A stretch of 64,000 nucleotides of DNA from Flavobacterium sp. LHD-80 (GCF_030929605.1 NZ_JAVFVS010000012.1:1-64000); one strand, 5' to 3'; numbered from the stretch's first letter, positions 42,447-52,449 are shown. Translations and numbers: made by a program. The notes: generated by a model not told the origin, from the letters alone.

Positions 42447-44939
42447 ATGAAATACAAACTAGAAATTTTAGATTATTATTCGCAAAAATCAGGCTTGCAA
42501 ATTAGCCTCCTTGTGACACTATTTAGTACAATATTTATGATTTGCGCACTCACTTCAAAAGAATTCTCTTATCGTGAATACGAATCTGTCGGATCGATAA
42601 GTTTGATTATTGAATTTATTTACGGAGTTGTGGTATCATTTCTTATTCTAAGAAAAAGAGAAGAATATCTTCACCTAGTTCCGTTTTTGATGCTCAACTG
42701 GCTTATTGGCTGTTTTAGTTTAAATGTTTTTATTCCAGTTTTTCAACATTTGCCTGTTTGGGTGTATGTAACCACTTTTGTGTTTTGCATCACTAATTTT
42801 TTTCTTTACCAAAACGACATTAAAGGTCCGCGCACTTATCTATTTTATTTTATTAATGGGGCCACATTCTGGATTATATTTTACTTCGCTTTATTTCTCA
42901 TTCCTGTACTTCCCTATTCTTTTATCGGAATATTGGCTTTGGGAATGGGGTTCTACGGAATGGTTCCTGCCATAATTTTAGTCATTCATTTGCTGACTGT
43001 TATTTTGCATTTACCCAAAAACAGGCCTTATTATCTTTCTTTTAGTGCTGGATTTTCGATCGTGCTTGTCGGTTTTTTAATTTTTACCGCTGGCTTAGTT
43101 ATCGAAAGCAAAAAAATAGCTCAAATTGTAAAAATAAATTCCTTCGAAAACAATACAGATTTACCGGCTTACATTTCGGTTTCTCAGAATATAAAACCTA
43201 ATTTTTTTAATGAAATTCTACTAAAGAAAGGCCTTGTATACATCAATACAGATAACTTCTTTTCGTTTGACCGTTTTAATTCCTTCAGCAATCAGCAATT
43301 CAATGGAAACAAAGTTCATAATCCTTTTATTGGTCTTGCCTATTTAGTTTGCGATGATCTTGGTTTAGATAATGATGACAAAATCAATATTCTGAAATCG
43401 AATTTTGATAAACGATTAGAAACAGAAGAACAATTATGGAGCGGTGAAGATTTATTTACGAGAAGCATTAAAGAAGATATAAAACTATATCCTGACTCTC
43501 GATTAGCTTATACCGAAATTACTATGAAAATTGCCAGCGAAAAATCATGGCAGAACCGAGAAGCTATTTACTCTTTTCAATTACCCGAAGGTTCTGTTGC
43601 CACTTCTCTTTCATTATGGGTTAATGGAGTTGAACGCAAAGGTGTTTTGACAACTAAAGAAAAAGCTAAAAAAGCCTACAAACAAATTGTGGGCGTAGAA
43701 TACCGAGATCCTTCATTAATGCAATGGAAAGAAGGAAATAAGGTTGTACTTCGCGTTTTTCCAATCAATTATAAAACTCCAAGAACATTTAAATGCGGTT
43801 TTACAACTCCGCTAAAAGTCGAAGACAGCCAAATGAAATACCAAAGTCTTTCTATAAAAGGGCCAAATATTTCGAATGCAGAAACTATTTCAAGAATACA
43901 AATTACTGGAAATTCTACAGTAGAAACCAGTAAAAATTTCGAGTTTGAAAAAGGATTTTATATGAACCAATCAAAAGGACTGGACGATTGGGAAGCAACA
44001 CTGCCATTAAGTAAAATCAATCCTAATTCATTTACCTGGAAAGGAAAAGCTTACGAAGTCAAAGCCATTCAAAAAACTGTAATTCCTTTTACTCCTTCTG
44101 AAATTATTTTGGATTTAAACAGTAATTGGACAACAAAACAAATAGAATCATTTGTCAATCTTGATCAGCAAAATGTTTACGTTTATGTAAATGGACAAAA
44201 AAAGAAAATAGACAAAGAGAATTTTAAAGCCATTCAATTAGATTTTGAAGATTCTCAATACACATTATTGCCTCTTTATAAATTGGCTATAAACAGTTTA
44301 GTCATTACAAAATCGGGAACTTTCTCTGCCAATTTTGAAGAGCTTGAAGAATCAGAATATCTAAAGAAAATTAAATCAAGAACTAAACAAAGAAACATCA
44401 AAGTCATCAATATCAGTGGGGATATTAATCCGTTTTGGCAGACTGCTAAAGAACAAAAATACGTTGACTTTTTTCAAAGCAGTTTGGATAATTCTTTGGA
44501 GATAATCAAAAAACATCAATTTCCTGTATACAAAACAGACCAAAATAGCATAAATATCGAACCTTCTCAAGTCTCAATTAGTGAAAATACTCCAAGCCAA
44601 AATTCAAAAAATAATGGCCCAAATCACATTTACAGAATGTACGCTTTTGGAAAAGTTCTCGAAGAGCAGGTGAAAATTCAAAATGATACTTTGGCCAATA
44701 ATCAATATGTTGAATTAGCTAAAGATGCCAATATTGTAACACCAATTTCGTCACTGATTGTTCTGGAAACTGATGAAGATTACAAAAACAACGGAATCGA
44801 TAAAAATGTAAACACTTTAGGAAATGCTTCAATAAATAATGACGGAGCAGTTCCTGAGCCTCATGAATGGCTTTTGATTATTATTGGAACTGCAACATTG
44901 TATTTCTATTACCGAAAAAATAAAAAACAAGCAGTATAA
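42447..44939 (+). CDS. XrtN-system VIT-domain protein, exosortase substrate
   Basis: 830 residues. The first about 225 residues hold six to seven membrane helices. An outside-facing part follows, with a VIT-like domain at about 350-460 (YTEITMKIASEKSW, YSFQLPEGSVATSLSLWVNG, RVFPINYKTP). The C-terminus from residue 802 is a sorting signal of the PEP-CTERM type: VPEPHEW, a hydrophobic helix (LLIIIGTATLYFYY) and a basic tail (RKNKK). The gene stop directly adjoins the next start (TAA then ATG), which is exosortase N. So this looks like the single dedicated substrate of that enzyme. The role of the pair in the cell is unknown. Confidence 0.88.
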   Translation: MKYKLEILDYYSQKSGLQISLLVTLFSTIFMICALTSKEFSYREYESVGSISLIIEFIYGVVVSFLILRKREEYLHLVPFLMLNWLIGCFSLNVFIPVFQHLPVWVYVTTFVFCITNFFLYQNDIKGPRTYLFYFINGATFWIIFYFALFLIPVLPYSFIGILALGMGFYGMVPAIILVIHLLTVILHLPKNRPYYLSFSAGFSIVLVGFLIFTAGLVIESKKIAQIVKINSFENNTDLPAYISVSQNIKPNFFNEILLKKGLVYINTDNFFSFDRFNSFSNQQFNGNKVHNPFIGLAYLVCDDLGLDNDDKINILKSNFDKRLETEEQLWSGEDLFTRSIKEDIKLYPDSRLAYTEITMKIASEKSWQNREAIYSFQLPEGSVATSLSLWVNGVERKGVLTTKEKAKKAYKQIVGVEYRDPSLMQWKEGNKVVLRVFPINYKTPRTFKCGFTTPLKVEDSQMKYQSLSIKGPNISNAETISRIQITGNSTVETSKNFEFEKGFYMNQSKGLDDWEATLPLSKINPNSFTWKGKAYEVKAIQKTVIPFTPSEIILDLNSNWTTKQIESFVNLDQQNVYVYVNGQKKKIDKENFKAIQLDFEDSQYTLLPLYKLAINSLVITKSGTFSANFEELEESEYLKKIKSRTKQRNIKVINISGDINPFWQTAKEQKYVDFFQSSLDNSLEIIKKHQFPVYKTDQNSINIEPSQVSISENTPSQNSKNNGPNHIYRMYAFGKVLEEQVKIQNDTLANNQYVELAKDANIVTPISSLIVLETDEDYKNNGIDKNVNTLGNASINNDGAVPEPHEWLLIIIGTATLYFYYRKNKKQAV

Positions 44940-46175
44940 ATGAATCTACTACTGAAATATAAAAAAACTTCTCTCCTGCTGATTGCCTGCTGTCTTTTGC
45001 TTTTAAACTACAGCATAATTTCAGCAGGACTTACTACTAATTTGTTTGGGATTTTAGCTTCAATTGGGCTATTTTTTATCGGAAGCCGTAAAACGACTTT
45101 CAATATAAGTTATCCGCTTTTTGCATTAATTTTTATGTTAGAATTTATAAGCTATCGTTTGCATACTAAATCATTGCATCTTTTAGCTTTGGCATTATTT
45201 ATTTGTTTATTGTATTACAGTTTCACACAAAAATTTTCATTTATTGCTTTGATTTGTATTTTGTTGTTCTCATCGGTATTCAGTACTTTTTTCGATTACA
45301 TGACAACCGAAATAAAACAAGTTCTTTGCTATTATGTTTATATCGTTTTAAAGAATTTCATTTCAATTGACAAGATAGAAGGCGTCAATTTTTATATCGA
45401 TAATGCAAAAATTACAGTCGACACAGCATGTATGGGCTTGTCTATGTTTAAAACCGGATTGCTTGCGGGCGCTGTTATTTTAACTTTAGAAGAAAAGAAA
45501 CAGTCAAAATATTTCAATATTGTTCAGATTATTATTTTTTGTGGTATTGTAATTATTCTGAATATTATTTCGAACTACTTCAGAATCATTACGCTGATTT
45601 TGTTTCAATGCACGCAGGAAAACACTCTGCATCATACAATTGGAGTTTTATGTTTCGTATTTTATCAAATTGTTCCAATGCTCATTCTAATCCGATTTTT
45701 TAAACCGAAAACTGAAGAAACTCAAATAAAAAAACAACAGAATACTATTTTCACTATTGTTTTAGCAACTGCAATTTTATTCGCAACCAGTTTTGAAATA
45801 AAAAAAATACTGCCCAACAATTTGCTTGAAAATCTAAGTCCCGAGTATTCCGTTCAAAATGGAACTTGGGTAAATAGTGAAGTTTTTAAAATTTCAATTC
45901 CAAATAAACTGATTTATATTAAAACTCCAGCTCATAATCCGTTAGTCTGCTGGACAGGAAATGGCTATAAAATTATCGAGAAGAAAGAAACTTACAAAGG
46001 AAACGAAAAGATATGGAAGGTAAAAATGGAGAAAAACAACATTCAATACTACTCATACTGGTGGTACGAATGCGATTCAAATAAATACACTTCTCTTCCT
46101 GAAGTTCTTTTAATCAAACTCTTCACCAATAAATCGGTTCGACTGATTAATGAAACAACTAAAATGCATCAATAA
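44940..46175 (+). CDS. xrtN: Exosortase N
   Basis: 411 residues with eight or so membrane helices. The exosortase catalytic residues are in place: C164 in TVDTACMGLSMF, R215 in ISNYFRIITLIL and a His in ENTLHHTIGVLCF (231/232). After the last helix (about residue 250) a C-terminal domain with two further hydrophobic parts follows (VLATAILFATSFEIK). It should cut and transfer substrates with a PEP-type C-terminal signal at the membrane. It directly follows its probable substrate gene without a gap and ends at a terminator. Confidence 0.9.
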   Translation: MNLLLKYKKTSLLLIACCLLLLNYSIISAGLTTNLFGILASIGLFFIGSRKTTFNISYPLFALIFMLEFISYRLHTKSLHLLALALFICLLYYSFTQKFSFIALICILLFSSVFSTFFDYMTTEIKQVLCYYVYIVLKNFISIDKIEGVNFYIDNAKITVDTACMGLSMFKTGLLAGAVILTLEEKKQSKYFNIVQIIIFCGIVIILNIISNYFRIITLILFQCTQENTLHHTIGVLCFVFYQIVPMLILIRFFKPKTEETQIKKQQNTIFTIVLATAILFATSFEIKKILPNNLLENLSPEYSVQNGTWVNSEVFKISIPNKLIYIKTPAHNPLVCWTGNGYKIIEKKETYKGNEKIWKVKMEKNNIQYYSYWWYECDSNKYTSLPEVLLIKLFTNKSVRLINETTKMHQ

Positions 46176-46177
46176 AA

Positions 46178-46212
46178 AAAGCTTGACAAAATTTTAACTT
46201 TGTCAGGCTTTC
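46178..46212. terminator. Two-way terminator between xrtN and the MoxR gene
   Basis: AAAGCTTGACAAA / TTTGTCAGGCTTT stem between convergent genes. Confidence 0.8.
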
Positions 46213-46228
46213 TCATAAAATATAATAG

Positions 46229-47182
46229 TTACAACAGCTTCTGAATAATAACTTCTTCTGTTATTCCTTCAGCATCTGCTTTGTAGTTTTTAATAATTCT
46301 GTGTCTTAAAATTCCAACTGCAACTGCTTTAACATCTTCAATATCCGGAGAAAATTTACTGTTAAAAGCCGCATGTGCTTTTGCTGCTAAAATTAAATTT
46401 TGAGAAGCTCTCGGTCCCGCACCCCAATCTAAATAATTTTTCACAAAATCATTTGCCAACTTATTATCTGGACGTGTTTTACTTACTAATGTAACGGCAT
46501 ATTCAATTACATTATCTGCTACCGGAATTCTGCGAATCAAATGTTGAAAATCAATAATTTCCTGAGCTGAAAATAATGCATTAATTGTTGTTTTAACGTC
46601 AGATGTTGTACGTTTTACAACCTGAACTTCCTCCTCAAAAGTTGGATATTCTAATTTGATCGCAAACATAAAACGGTCTAACTGTGCTTCTGGCAACGGA
46701 TACGTTCCTTCCTGCTCAATTGGGTTTTGAGTTGCCAAAACAAAATAAGGCAAATCTAATTTGTAATTCTGTCCGGCAATGGTTACAGAACGTTCCTGCA
46801 TTGCTTCAAGCAAAGCGGCCTGCGTTTTTGGCGGTGTCCTGTTGATCTCATCGGCCAAAATAATATTAGAGAAAATTGGTCCTTTTATGAATTTGAATTG
46901 TCTGTTTTCATCTAAAATTTCACTTCCTAAAATATCCGAAGGCATTAAATCTGGCGTAAACTGAATTCTTTTAAAATCTAAACCTAATGCTTGAGACAAA
47001 GTGTTTATCATTAACGTTTTTGCCAAACCTGGAACACCAATTAACAAAGCATGTCCTCCTGAAAATATACACAGCAAAATTTGATCAACTACTGCATCTT
47101 GGCCTACAATTATTTTTGCTATTTCTGATTTTAACTCGTTTCGTTTTTGAACTAAATTATGAATTGCTGTTACGTCAGACAT
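46229..47182 (-). CDS. MoxR-family AAA+ ATPase
   Basis: 317 residues. Walker A is GVPGLAKT, Walker B ILADEINRTPPKTQAALLEAMQE, sensor-1 ATQNPIEQEGTYPLPEAQLDRF and a C-terminal lid domain with WGAGPRASQNLILAAKAHA. MoxR ATPases are chaperones that help activate metal-containing or von Willebrand-domain partners, usually encoded next door with DUF58 proteins. Here no DUF58 or VWA gene adjoins, since the SurA-like gene lies upstream and is probably terminated before it. It acts in the cytoplasm; the client is unknown. Confidence 0.93.
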   Translation of the reverse strand: MSDVTAIHNLVQKRNELKSEIAKIIVGQDAVVDQILLCIFSGGHALLIGVPGLAKTLMINTLSQALGLDFKRIQFTPDLMPSDILGSEILDENRQFKFIKGPIFSNIILADEINRTPPKTQAALLEAMQERSVTIAGQNYKLDLPYFVLATQNPIEQEGTYPLPEAQLDRFMFAIKLEYPTFEEEVQVVKRTTSDVKTTINALFSAQEIIDFQHLIRRIPVADNVIEYAVTLVSKTRPDNKLANDFVKNYLDWGAGPRASQNLILAAKAHAAFNSKFSPDIEDVKAVAVGILRHRIIKNYKADAEGITEEVIIQKLL

Positions 47183-47204
47183 TTAAGTATGTTTTTAAAT
47201 TAAA

Positions 47205-47242
47205 AAAGAGTTAGCTCTATGGATTCATAAAACTAACTCTTT
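47205..47242 (-). terminator. Terminator after the SurA-like gene
   Basis: AAAGAGTTAG / CTAACTCTTT arms; on the minus strand the stem is followed by TTTTTTAATTT. Confidence 0.75.
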
Positions 47243-47259
47243 TATTTATTTAATAAAAA

Positions 47260-48690
47260 TTATTTTTTCAGCCAATTATTAGCAAAATTACATTGTCTGT
47301 ATTCGCCAATAATTTTAATGTAAGTATCTTTAATCTTAGCATCAAACCATTTTGCGATTGCTTCAATTTGTTTTTCTTTTAATGCTAAATCTTTAATTTT
47401 TGTATAATCCATTGCATAATCAGCGGTATGTTCATTAATTCTGTTTGTAACCGTGATTATTTTATACGTTTTTTTACTGCTTTTTTCATCTACATTTAAA
47501 AGTGGCTGAGAAACTTCGGCATCTTTCAAATTCGAAACTTGGCTATATAATTGCGGATCCATTTTAGTTAATTCAAAACGTGTATCCTGAGTATTAGGAT
47601 TTACTAATGTACCTCCATTTGCTCTTGTTTCTTTTTCATCAGATTCTGTTCTTGCAGCATCTGCAAATGTAACCTCTTTACTTATAATCTTATTACGAAT
47701 GTTCGTGATTCTTTCTTTTGCCTCTTTCAATGCAGCTTCAGAAACAGTTGGCGAAATCAAAATATGACGCAATTCAACTTCCTGACCTTTAATTTTGTCA
47801 ACCATTATAATATGAAATCCATAAATGGTTTCAAAAGGTTGTGAAATTTCACCTTCTTGCAAACTAAAAGCGACATCTTTAAACTCTTTCAAAAAAGGAG
47901 TTTTTCTTGTCATTTTATAATAACCTCCGTTAGAAGATGATCCTGGATCTTGCGAATACAAAACAGCTTTTGTTGCAAAACTCGAACCATTTATAACATC
48001 TTGACGAATTGCATTTAATCTATCAATTACCTTTTGCTTGTCTTCTTTTGAAACTTTTGGTTCAACAACAATTTGTGCTACTTCCATTTCAGCTCCAAAA
48101 GTTGGCAATTCCTCTTTTGGTATTTTCTTAAAGAAATTACGAACTTCCTCAGGAGTAATTTCAACCTCTTTAATGATTTTGTCTCTCATTTCTGAAGCTA
48201 ATTTTTGCTCTTTTAAGATGTCTGCAAAATACGTTTTGAATTCTTCAACAGAACTTTTCTTGTAGTATTCAACCACTTTATTAATATCTCCAACCTGTTT
48301 TACCATATAGTTCAAACGGTCTTCCATCATCCCTCTAACCTCGGCATCACTAACAATAATACTATCTTGAATCGCTTGGTGAGCGTACAATTTATCTTCT
48401 AAAAGTTTACCCAACATTTGGCATCTTGTAATATCTTTTACAGAACCTCCTTGGGCTGTAATTTCTAAAAAGCCTTTATCAATATCTGAATCTAAAACAA
48501 TATAATCTCCAACGGTAGCAATAATACCGTCAATTTTTTGTCTTCCAACAGGGACTTCAGCTGGTTTTTGCGCTACAGCATCTGGAATAATCTCCTGCGC
48601 TGAAACCATTGAGCTGAAAAAAAGTAAAAAACACATTGTCAATACAAGCTTGTAATCAATTGTTTTTAGCTGTAATTTTTTTAATAACAT
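47260..48690 (-). CDS. SurA-like periplasmic peptidyl-prolyl isomerase
   Basis: 476 residues. The signal peptide is in VLTMCFLLFFSSMVSAQ (about 18-34). The SurA-type N-terminal helical domain follows (GIIATVGDYIVLDSDIDKGF at about 53-72, CQMLGKLLEDKLYAHQA). Two parvulin domains come next, at about 195-300 (EVAQIVVEP, FSLQEGEISQPFETIYGFHIIMVD) and 305-410 (ELRHILISP, TESDEKETRANGGTL). The protein should help outer-membrane barrels fold in the periplasm. The gene has its own terminator downstream. Confidence 0.92.
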   Translation of the reverse strand: MLLKKLQLKTIDYKLVLTMCFLLFFSSMVSAQEIIPDAVAQKPAEVPVGRQKIDGIIATVGDYIVLDSDIDKGFLEITAQGGSVKDITRCQMLGKLLEDKLYAHQAIQDSIIVSDAEVRGMMEDRLNYMVKQVGDINKVVEYYKKSSVEEFKTYFADILKEQKLASEMRDKIIKEVEITPEEVRNFFKKIPKEELPTFGAEMEVAQIVVEPKVSKEDKQKVIDRLNAIRQDVINGSSFATKAVLYSQDPGSSSNGGYYKMTRKTPFLKEFKDVAFSLQEGEISQPFETIYGFHIIMVDKIKGQEVELRHILISPTVSEAALKEAKERITNIRNKIISKEVTFADAARTESDEKETRANGGTLVNPNTQDTRFELTKMDPQLYSQVSNLKDAEVSQPLLNVDEKSSKKTYKIITVTNRINEHTADYAMDYTKIKDLALKEKQIEAIAKWFDAKIKDTYIKIIGEYRQCNFANNWLKK

Positions 48691-49211
48691 TATTTTAGAT
48701 TTAATTTAAATGTAAAGATCTTGTTTTTAGAATTATCGTTTTTTAAAAAACTAAACCCCTAATCGTCCTATTTTAAAAGCGAAACTTCCAAAGCAGTAAA
48801 CAATTAAACTCTAGCTCTTTTGCTTATAACGAACAAAAATAACAATTCAATTACATAATACAACTATCGCCTATACTATTAACAAAAAATTATAGAGATT
48901 ATCTTTTAATTTAAAAATGAGAAACGGTTTTTCATCGATTAAATTATGGAAACAAGAAATAGATAATTACTTGAAACTATTTTTTCTCTAAAAATGCAAG
49001 CCTTTAATTATAAGCGCTATAAAAAAAGTTTTTAACACTATAACGTTTTCGTTGTATAACTATTTTCTTGCAAAAACAAATCGAATCAAAAAAAACCTAC
49101 ATTCGTGCGTAATTAATAATTTTTGAAGTCAAAAAATAAGAATAAAGCCGTTTTAAAGCCCCTAAATTATATAATTACAATTTTACTAACTTTTTTTTAA
49201 CCAAATCTATT
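48691..49211. other. Long upstream region of the amylase gene with a CG-centred palindrome
   Basis: No gene is supported in these 521 nt. The word AACGTTTTCGTT (about 49039-49050) is a self-complementary-type AACG/CGTT motif with a 4-nt spacer. It recalls operators of LacI-family regulators, which commonly control starch genes, but no such regulator is in the window. The rest is AT-rich, and no convincing -7 box was found. Confidence 0.35.
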
Positions 49212-50654
49212 ATGAAAAAACCACAAACAAAGTTTTTGTACTTGGGCATGATTACAGCATTTTTATGTTCATGTTCACAAAATGAAACATTAGAAACTGA
49301 TTCAAAAGCAGAGAGTCAGAAATTTGAAATTATTAATGTCACACATCACGATGGAAAACCCTTTAGTACAGGTATTTCAAAATCGTCGCCAACTGGAAAA
49401 TATGTCGATAATCCGGGTGGAGGTGTTATGATGCAAGCTTTCTACTGGGACGTTCCAGCCGGAGGAACTTGGTGGGACTCTGTGAGTGGAAAAGTCACTG
49501 CATGGGGCAATGCCGGAATTGGCTCAATCTGGCTTCCTCCAGCTTCAAAAGCGCAAAACGGAGCATTTTCAATGGGTTATGACCCGACAGACTATTTTGA
49601 TTTTGGAGATTATAATCAAAATGGAACTACCGAAACTCGTTTTGGTTCCAAAACCGAACTAGTAAACTTAATTACAAAAGCGCATACTGAAAATATGAAA
49701 GTATATGCTGATATTGTAATTAATCATAACAGCGGCGGACAATCTGAAGCAAATCCGTTTACGGGAACAAATACTTGGACAAATTTTAACGGAGTTGCTT
49801 CGGGAAAATTCAAGCGTACTTATGCTAATTTCTACAAAAATAGTTTTGGCAATAATGATGAAGGTTCGTTTGGAGGATTTCCAGATTTATGCCATGCAGA
49901 TCCTTATGTAAAAGACTGGCTGTGGTTACGCGCTGATGGAGTTGGTAAATATTACAAAAATACCATGAAATTTGACGGTTGGAGATTCGACTACGTAAAA
50001 GGCTTTGGAGCTTGGGTTGTAAATGCTTGGAATGCTAATGTTGGCGGATTTTCTGTTGGAGAATTATGGGATTCAAATGTAAACGTGTTAAATGACTGGG
50101 CAAACAATGCTAATAGCTCTGTCTTTGATTTTGCTTGCTATTACAAAATGAATGATGCTTTTGACGGAAATAATCTTGCTCTTTTAAATGACGATATGAT
50201 GTGGAAACGTAATCCTTACAAAGCAGTGACTTTTGTAACCAATCATGATACAGATGAAATTTGGAGCAAAATGCTGGCTTACTCTTATATATTAACGCAT
50301 GAAGGATATCCAACAATTTTCTACAGAGATTATGAAGAATGGCTGGATAAAAACAAATTGAACAATCTGATCTGGATTCACAATAACAAAGCAACCGGAA
50401 CAACTTCTATATTATATTCTGATAATGATGAATATCTAGCGCGAAGAAATGGATACAACGGGAATCCGGGACTAGTAGTTTACATTAACAATTCTGATGT
50501 TTGGCAAGAAAGATGGATTCAGACGAATTGGGCCAACACGCAAATTAAGGATTTTACAGGAAACTCAACTTGGTATCCAACAACTCAAGCAGATAAATGG
50601 GTAAAAATTCAATGTCCTCCAAAAGGATATTCAATTTGGTCAATTAATCAGTAA
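49212..50654 (+). CDS. Lipoprotein alpha-amylase, GH13_7-like
   Basis: 480 residues. The lipoprotein signal ends AFLCSC (C21). The catalytic barrel begins GGGVMMQAFYWDVPAGGTWW at about 69. Conserved regions of GH13 are: region I DIVINHN, region II GWRFDYVKGF with nucleophile D260, region III VGELWD with acid E284, and region IV FVTNHDT (H345-D346). The C-terminal beta domain ends GYSIWSINQ. The block FGGFPDLCHADP and the opening FYWDVP are, as I recall, typical of subfamily 7, known from Thermococcales and some marine Bacteroidota. It should cut starch outside the outer membrane, anchored by lipid. No susCD, maltose transporter or regulator gene adjoins, so the gene stands alone. Confidence 0.92.
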   Translation: MKKPQTKFLYLGMITAFLCSCSQNETLETDSKAESQKFEIINVTHHDGKPFSTGISKSSPTGKYVDNPGGGVMMQAFYWDVPAGGTWWDSVSGKVTAWGNAGIGSIWLPPASKAQNGAFSMGYDPTDYFDFGDYNQNGTTETRFGSKTELVNLITKAHTENMKVYADIVINHNSGGQSEANPFTGTNTWTNFNGVASGKFKRTYANFYKNSFGNNDEGSFGGFPDLCHADPYVKDWLWLRADGVGKYYKNTMKFDGWRFDYVKGFGAWVVNAWNANVGGFSVGELWDSNVNVLNDWANNANSSVFDFACYYKMNDAFDGNNLALLNDDMMWKRNPYKAVTFVTNHDTDEIWSKMLAYSYILTHEGYPTIFYRDYEEWLDKNKLNNLIWIHNNKATGTTSILYSDNDEYLARRNGYNGNPGLVVYINNSDVWQERWIQTNWANTQIKDFTGNSTWYPTTQADKWVKIQCPPKGYSIWSINQ

Positions 50655-50670
50655 TTTAGAATGATATGGT

Positions 50671-50701
50671 AAGGCTGTTACAAAACAGCCTTATTTTTTT
50701 T
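50671..50701 (+). terminator. Terminator after the amylase gene
   Basis: AAGGCTGTT-ACAA-AACAGCCTTATTTTTTTT. Confidence 0.92.
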
Positions 50702-50775
50702 GACAAAAACATCCTAATAAATAAAGACTTCCCAAATTTAAGAAGTGAATATTTTTATAAAGCCGTATTTAATAG

Positions 50776-50783
50776 TACTTTTG
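50776..50783 (+). promoter_or_regulatory. -7 box of prfC
   Basis: TACTTTTG followed by CAACC, 20 nt before the ATG at 50803, the same arrangement as at 23451. No TTG at -33. Confidence 0.5.
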
Positions 50784-50802
50784 CAACCTATTTATACGAA
50801 AT

Positions 50803-52395
50803 ATGAGCTTTTTAAAAGAAATACAACGCAGAAGAACGTTCGGAATTATATCGCATCCCGATGCCGGTAAAACAACTTTAACTGAAAAATTATTGTTATT
50901 TGGAGGTGCTATTCAAGAAGCGGGAGCTGTAAAAAACAACAAAATTAAAAAAGGAGCAACGAGTGACTTTATGGAAATCGAACGCCAGAGAGGTATTTCG
51001 GTTTCAACTTCTGTGCTTGCTTTTAATTATAAAGATAAAAAAATCAACATCCTTGATACACCTGGACACAAGGATTTTGCTGAAGATACTTTTAGAACTT
51101 TAACTGCTGTTGACAGCGTAATTGTTGTAATTGACGTTGCAAAAGGGGTTGAGGAACAAACTGAAAAATTAGTTGCAGTTTGTAGAATGCGTAACATTCC
51201 GATGATTGTTTTCATCAACAAATTAGATCGAGAAGGTAAAGATGCTTTCGATTTGATGGATGAAGTAGAACAAAAATTAGGTCTAAAAGTTACTCCATTA
51301 AGTTTTCCTATCGGAATGGGGTATGATTTCCAGGGGATTTACAACTTATGGGAAGAAAACATTAATCTTTTCAGTGGAGACAGTCGTAAAAATATTGAAG
51401 AAACAATTGCTTTCTCTGATGTTCAAAATAATCCAGAACTAGATAAAATTGTGGGTCAAAAAGCTGCCGAAAAACTTCGTGAAGAATTAGAATTGATTGA
51501 TGAAGTTTATCCTAAATTTGAGCGTCAGGATTATTTAGATGGAAAAATTCAGCCTGTATTTTTTGGTTCAGCTTTAAATAATTTTGGAGTTCGTGAATTG
51601 TTAGATTGTTTTGTTACAATCGCTCCATCTCCAAGACCAAAAGATTCTGAAACTCGTTTGGTTGATCCAGCTGAAGAAAAAATGTCTGGTTTTGTATTTA
51701 AAATCCACGCTAATATGGATCCAAAACACCGTGACCGTTTAGCGTTTATTAAAATTGTTTCTGGAACTTTCGAAAGAAACAAACCTTATTACCACGTTCG
51801 CCAAAAGAAAAATTTAAAATTCTCTAGTCCGAATGCTTTTTTCGCTGAGAAGAAAGAAATTGTAGATATTTCATATCCTGGAGATATTGTTGGTTTACAC
51901 GATACTGGAAATTTCAAAATTGGAGATACTTTAACTGAAGGCGAAATAATGAGCTTTAAAGGAATTCCGAGTTTCTCTCCAGAGCACTTTAGATACATCA
52001 ATAACGCTGACCCAATGAAAGCTAAGCAATTAGAAAAAGGTGTTGATCAGTTGATGGATGAAGGTGTGGCACAGTTATTTACTTTAGAAATGAACAATCG
52101 TAAAGTAATTGGAACTGTTGGAGCGCTTCAGTACGAAGTTATCCAATATCGTTTAGAACACGAATATGGTGCGAAGTGTACTTATGAAAACTTCCCTGTA
52201 CATAAAGCATGTTGGGTAAAACCGGATGATGCTAAAAATGAAGAATTCAAAGAATTTAAGCGAATTAAGCAAAAATTCCTTGCTCATGATAAATACGGAC
52301 AATTAGTATTCTTGGCCGATTCTGATTTTACAATTCAAATGACACAGAGTAAATATCCAAGTGTGAAATTATTTTTCACTTCTGAGTTTGATTAA
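50803..52395 (+). CDS. prfC: Peptide chain release factor 3
   Basis: 530 residues, a translational GTPase that recycles RF1/RF2 from the ribosome. G1 is SHPDAGKTT, G3 DTPGHKDF, G4 FINKLDREGKD; the segment EIERQRGISV is the G2/switch region. The C-terminal domains II and III have normal length. Start is the first ATG, 20 nt after a good -7 box; a terminator follows, so it is a single-gene unit. Confidence 0.96.
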   Translation: MSFLKEIQRRRTFGIISHPDAGKTTLTEKLLLFGGAIQEAGAVKNNKIKKGATSDFMEIERQRGISVSTSVLAFNYKDKKINILDTPGHKDFAEDTFRTLTAVDSVIVVIDVAKGVEEQTEKLVAVCRMRNIPMIVFINKLDREGKDAFDLMDEVEQKLGLKVTPLSFPIGMGYDFQGIYNLWEENINLFSGDSRKNIEETIAFSDVQNNPELDKIVGQKAAEKLREELELIDEVYPKFERQDYLDGKIQPVFFGSALNNFGVRELLDCFVTIAPSPRPKDSETRLVDPAEEKMSGFVFKIHANMDPKHRDRLAFIKIVSGTFERNKPYYHVRQKKNLKFSSPNAFFAEKKEIVDISYPGDIVGLHDTGNFKIGDTLTEGEIMSFKGIPSFSPEHFRYINNADPMKAKQLEKGVDQLMDEGVAQLFTLEMNNRKVIGTVGALQYEVIQYRLEHEYGAKCTYENFPVHKACWVKPDDAKNEEFKEFKRIKQKFLAHDKYGQLVFLADSDFTIQMTQSKYPSVKLFFTSEFD

Positions 52396-52414
52396 TTTAC
52401 TACAATTGACATAT

Positions 52415-52449
52415 AAAAAAAGCGCTATATAACTATAGCGCTTTTTTTT
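52415..52449 (+). terminator. Terminator after prfC
   Basis: AAAAAAAGCGCTATA-TAAC-TATAGCGCTTTTTTTT. Confidence 0.92.
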
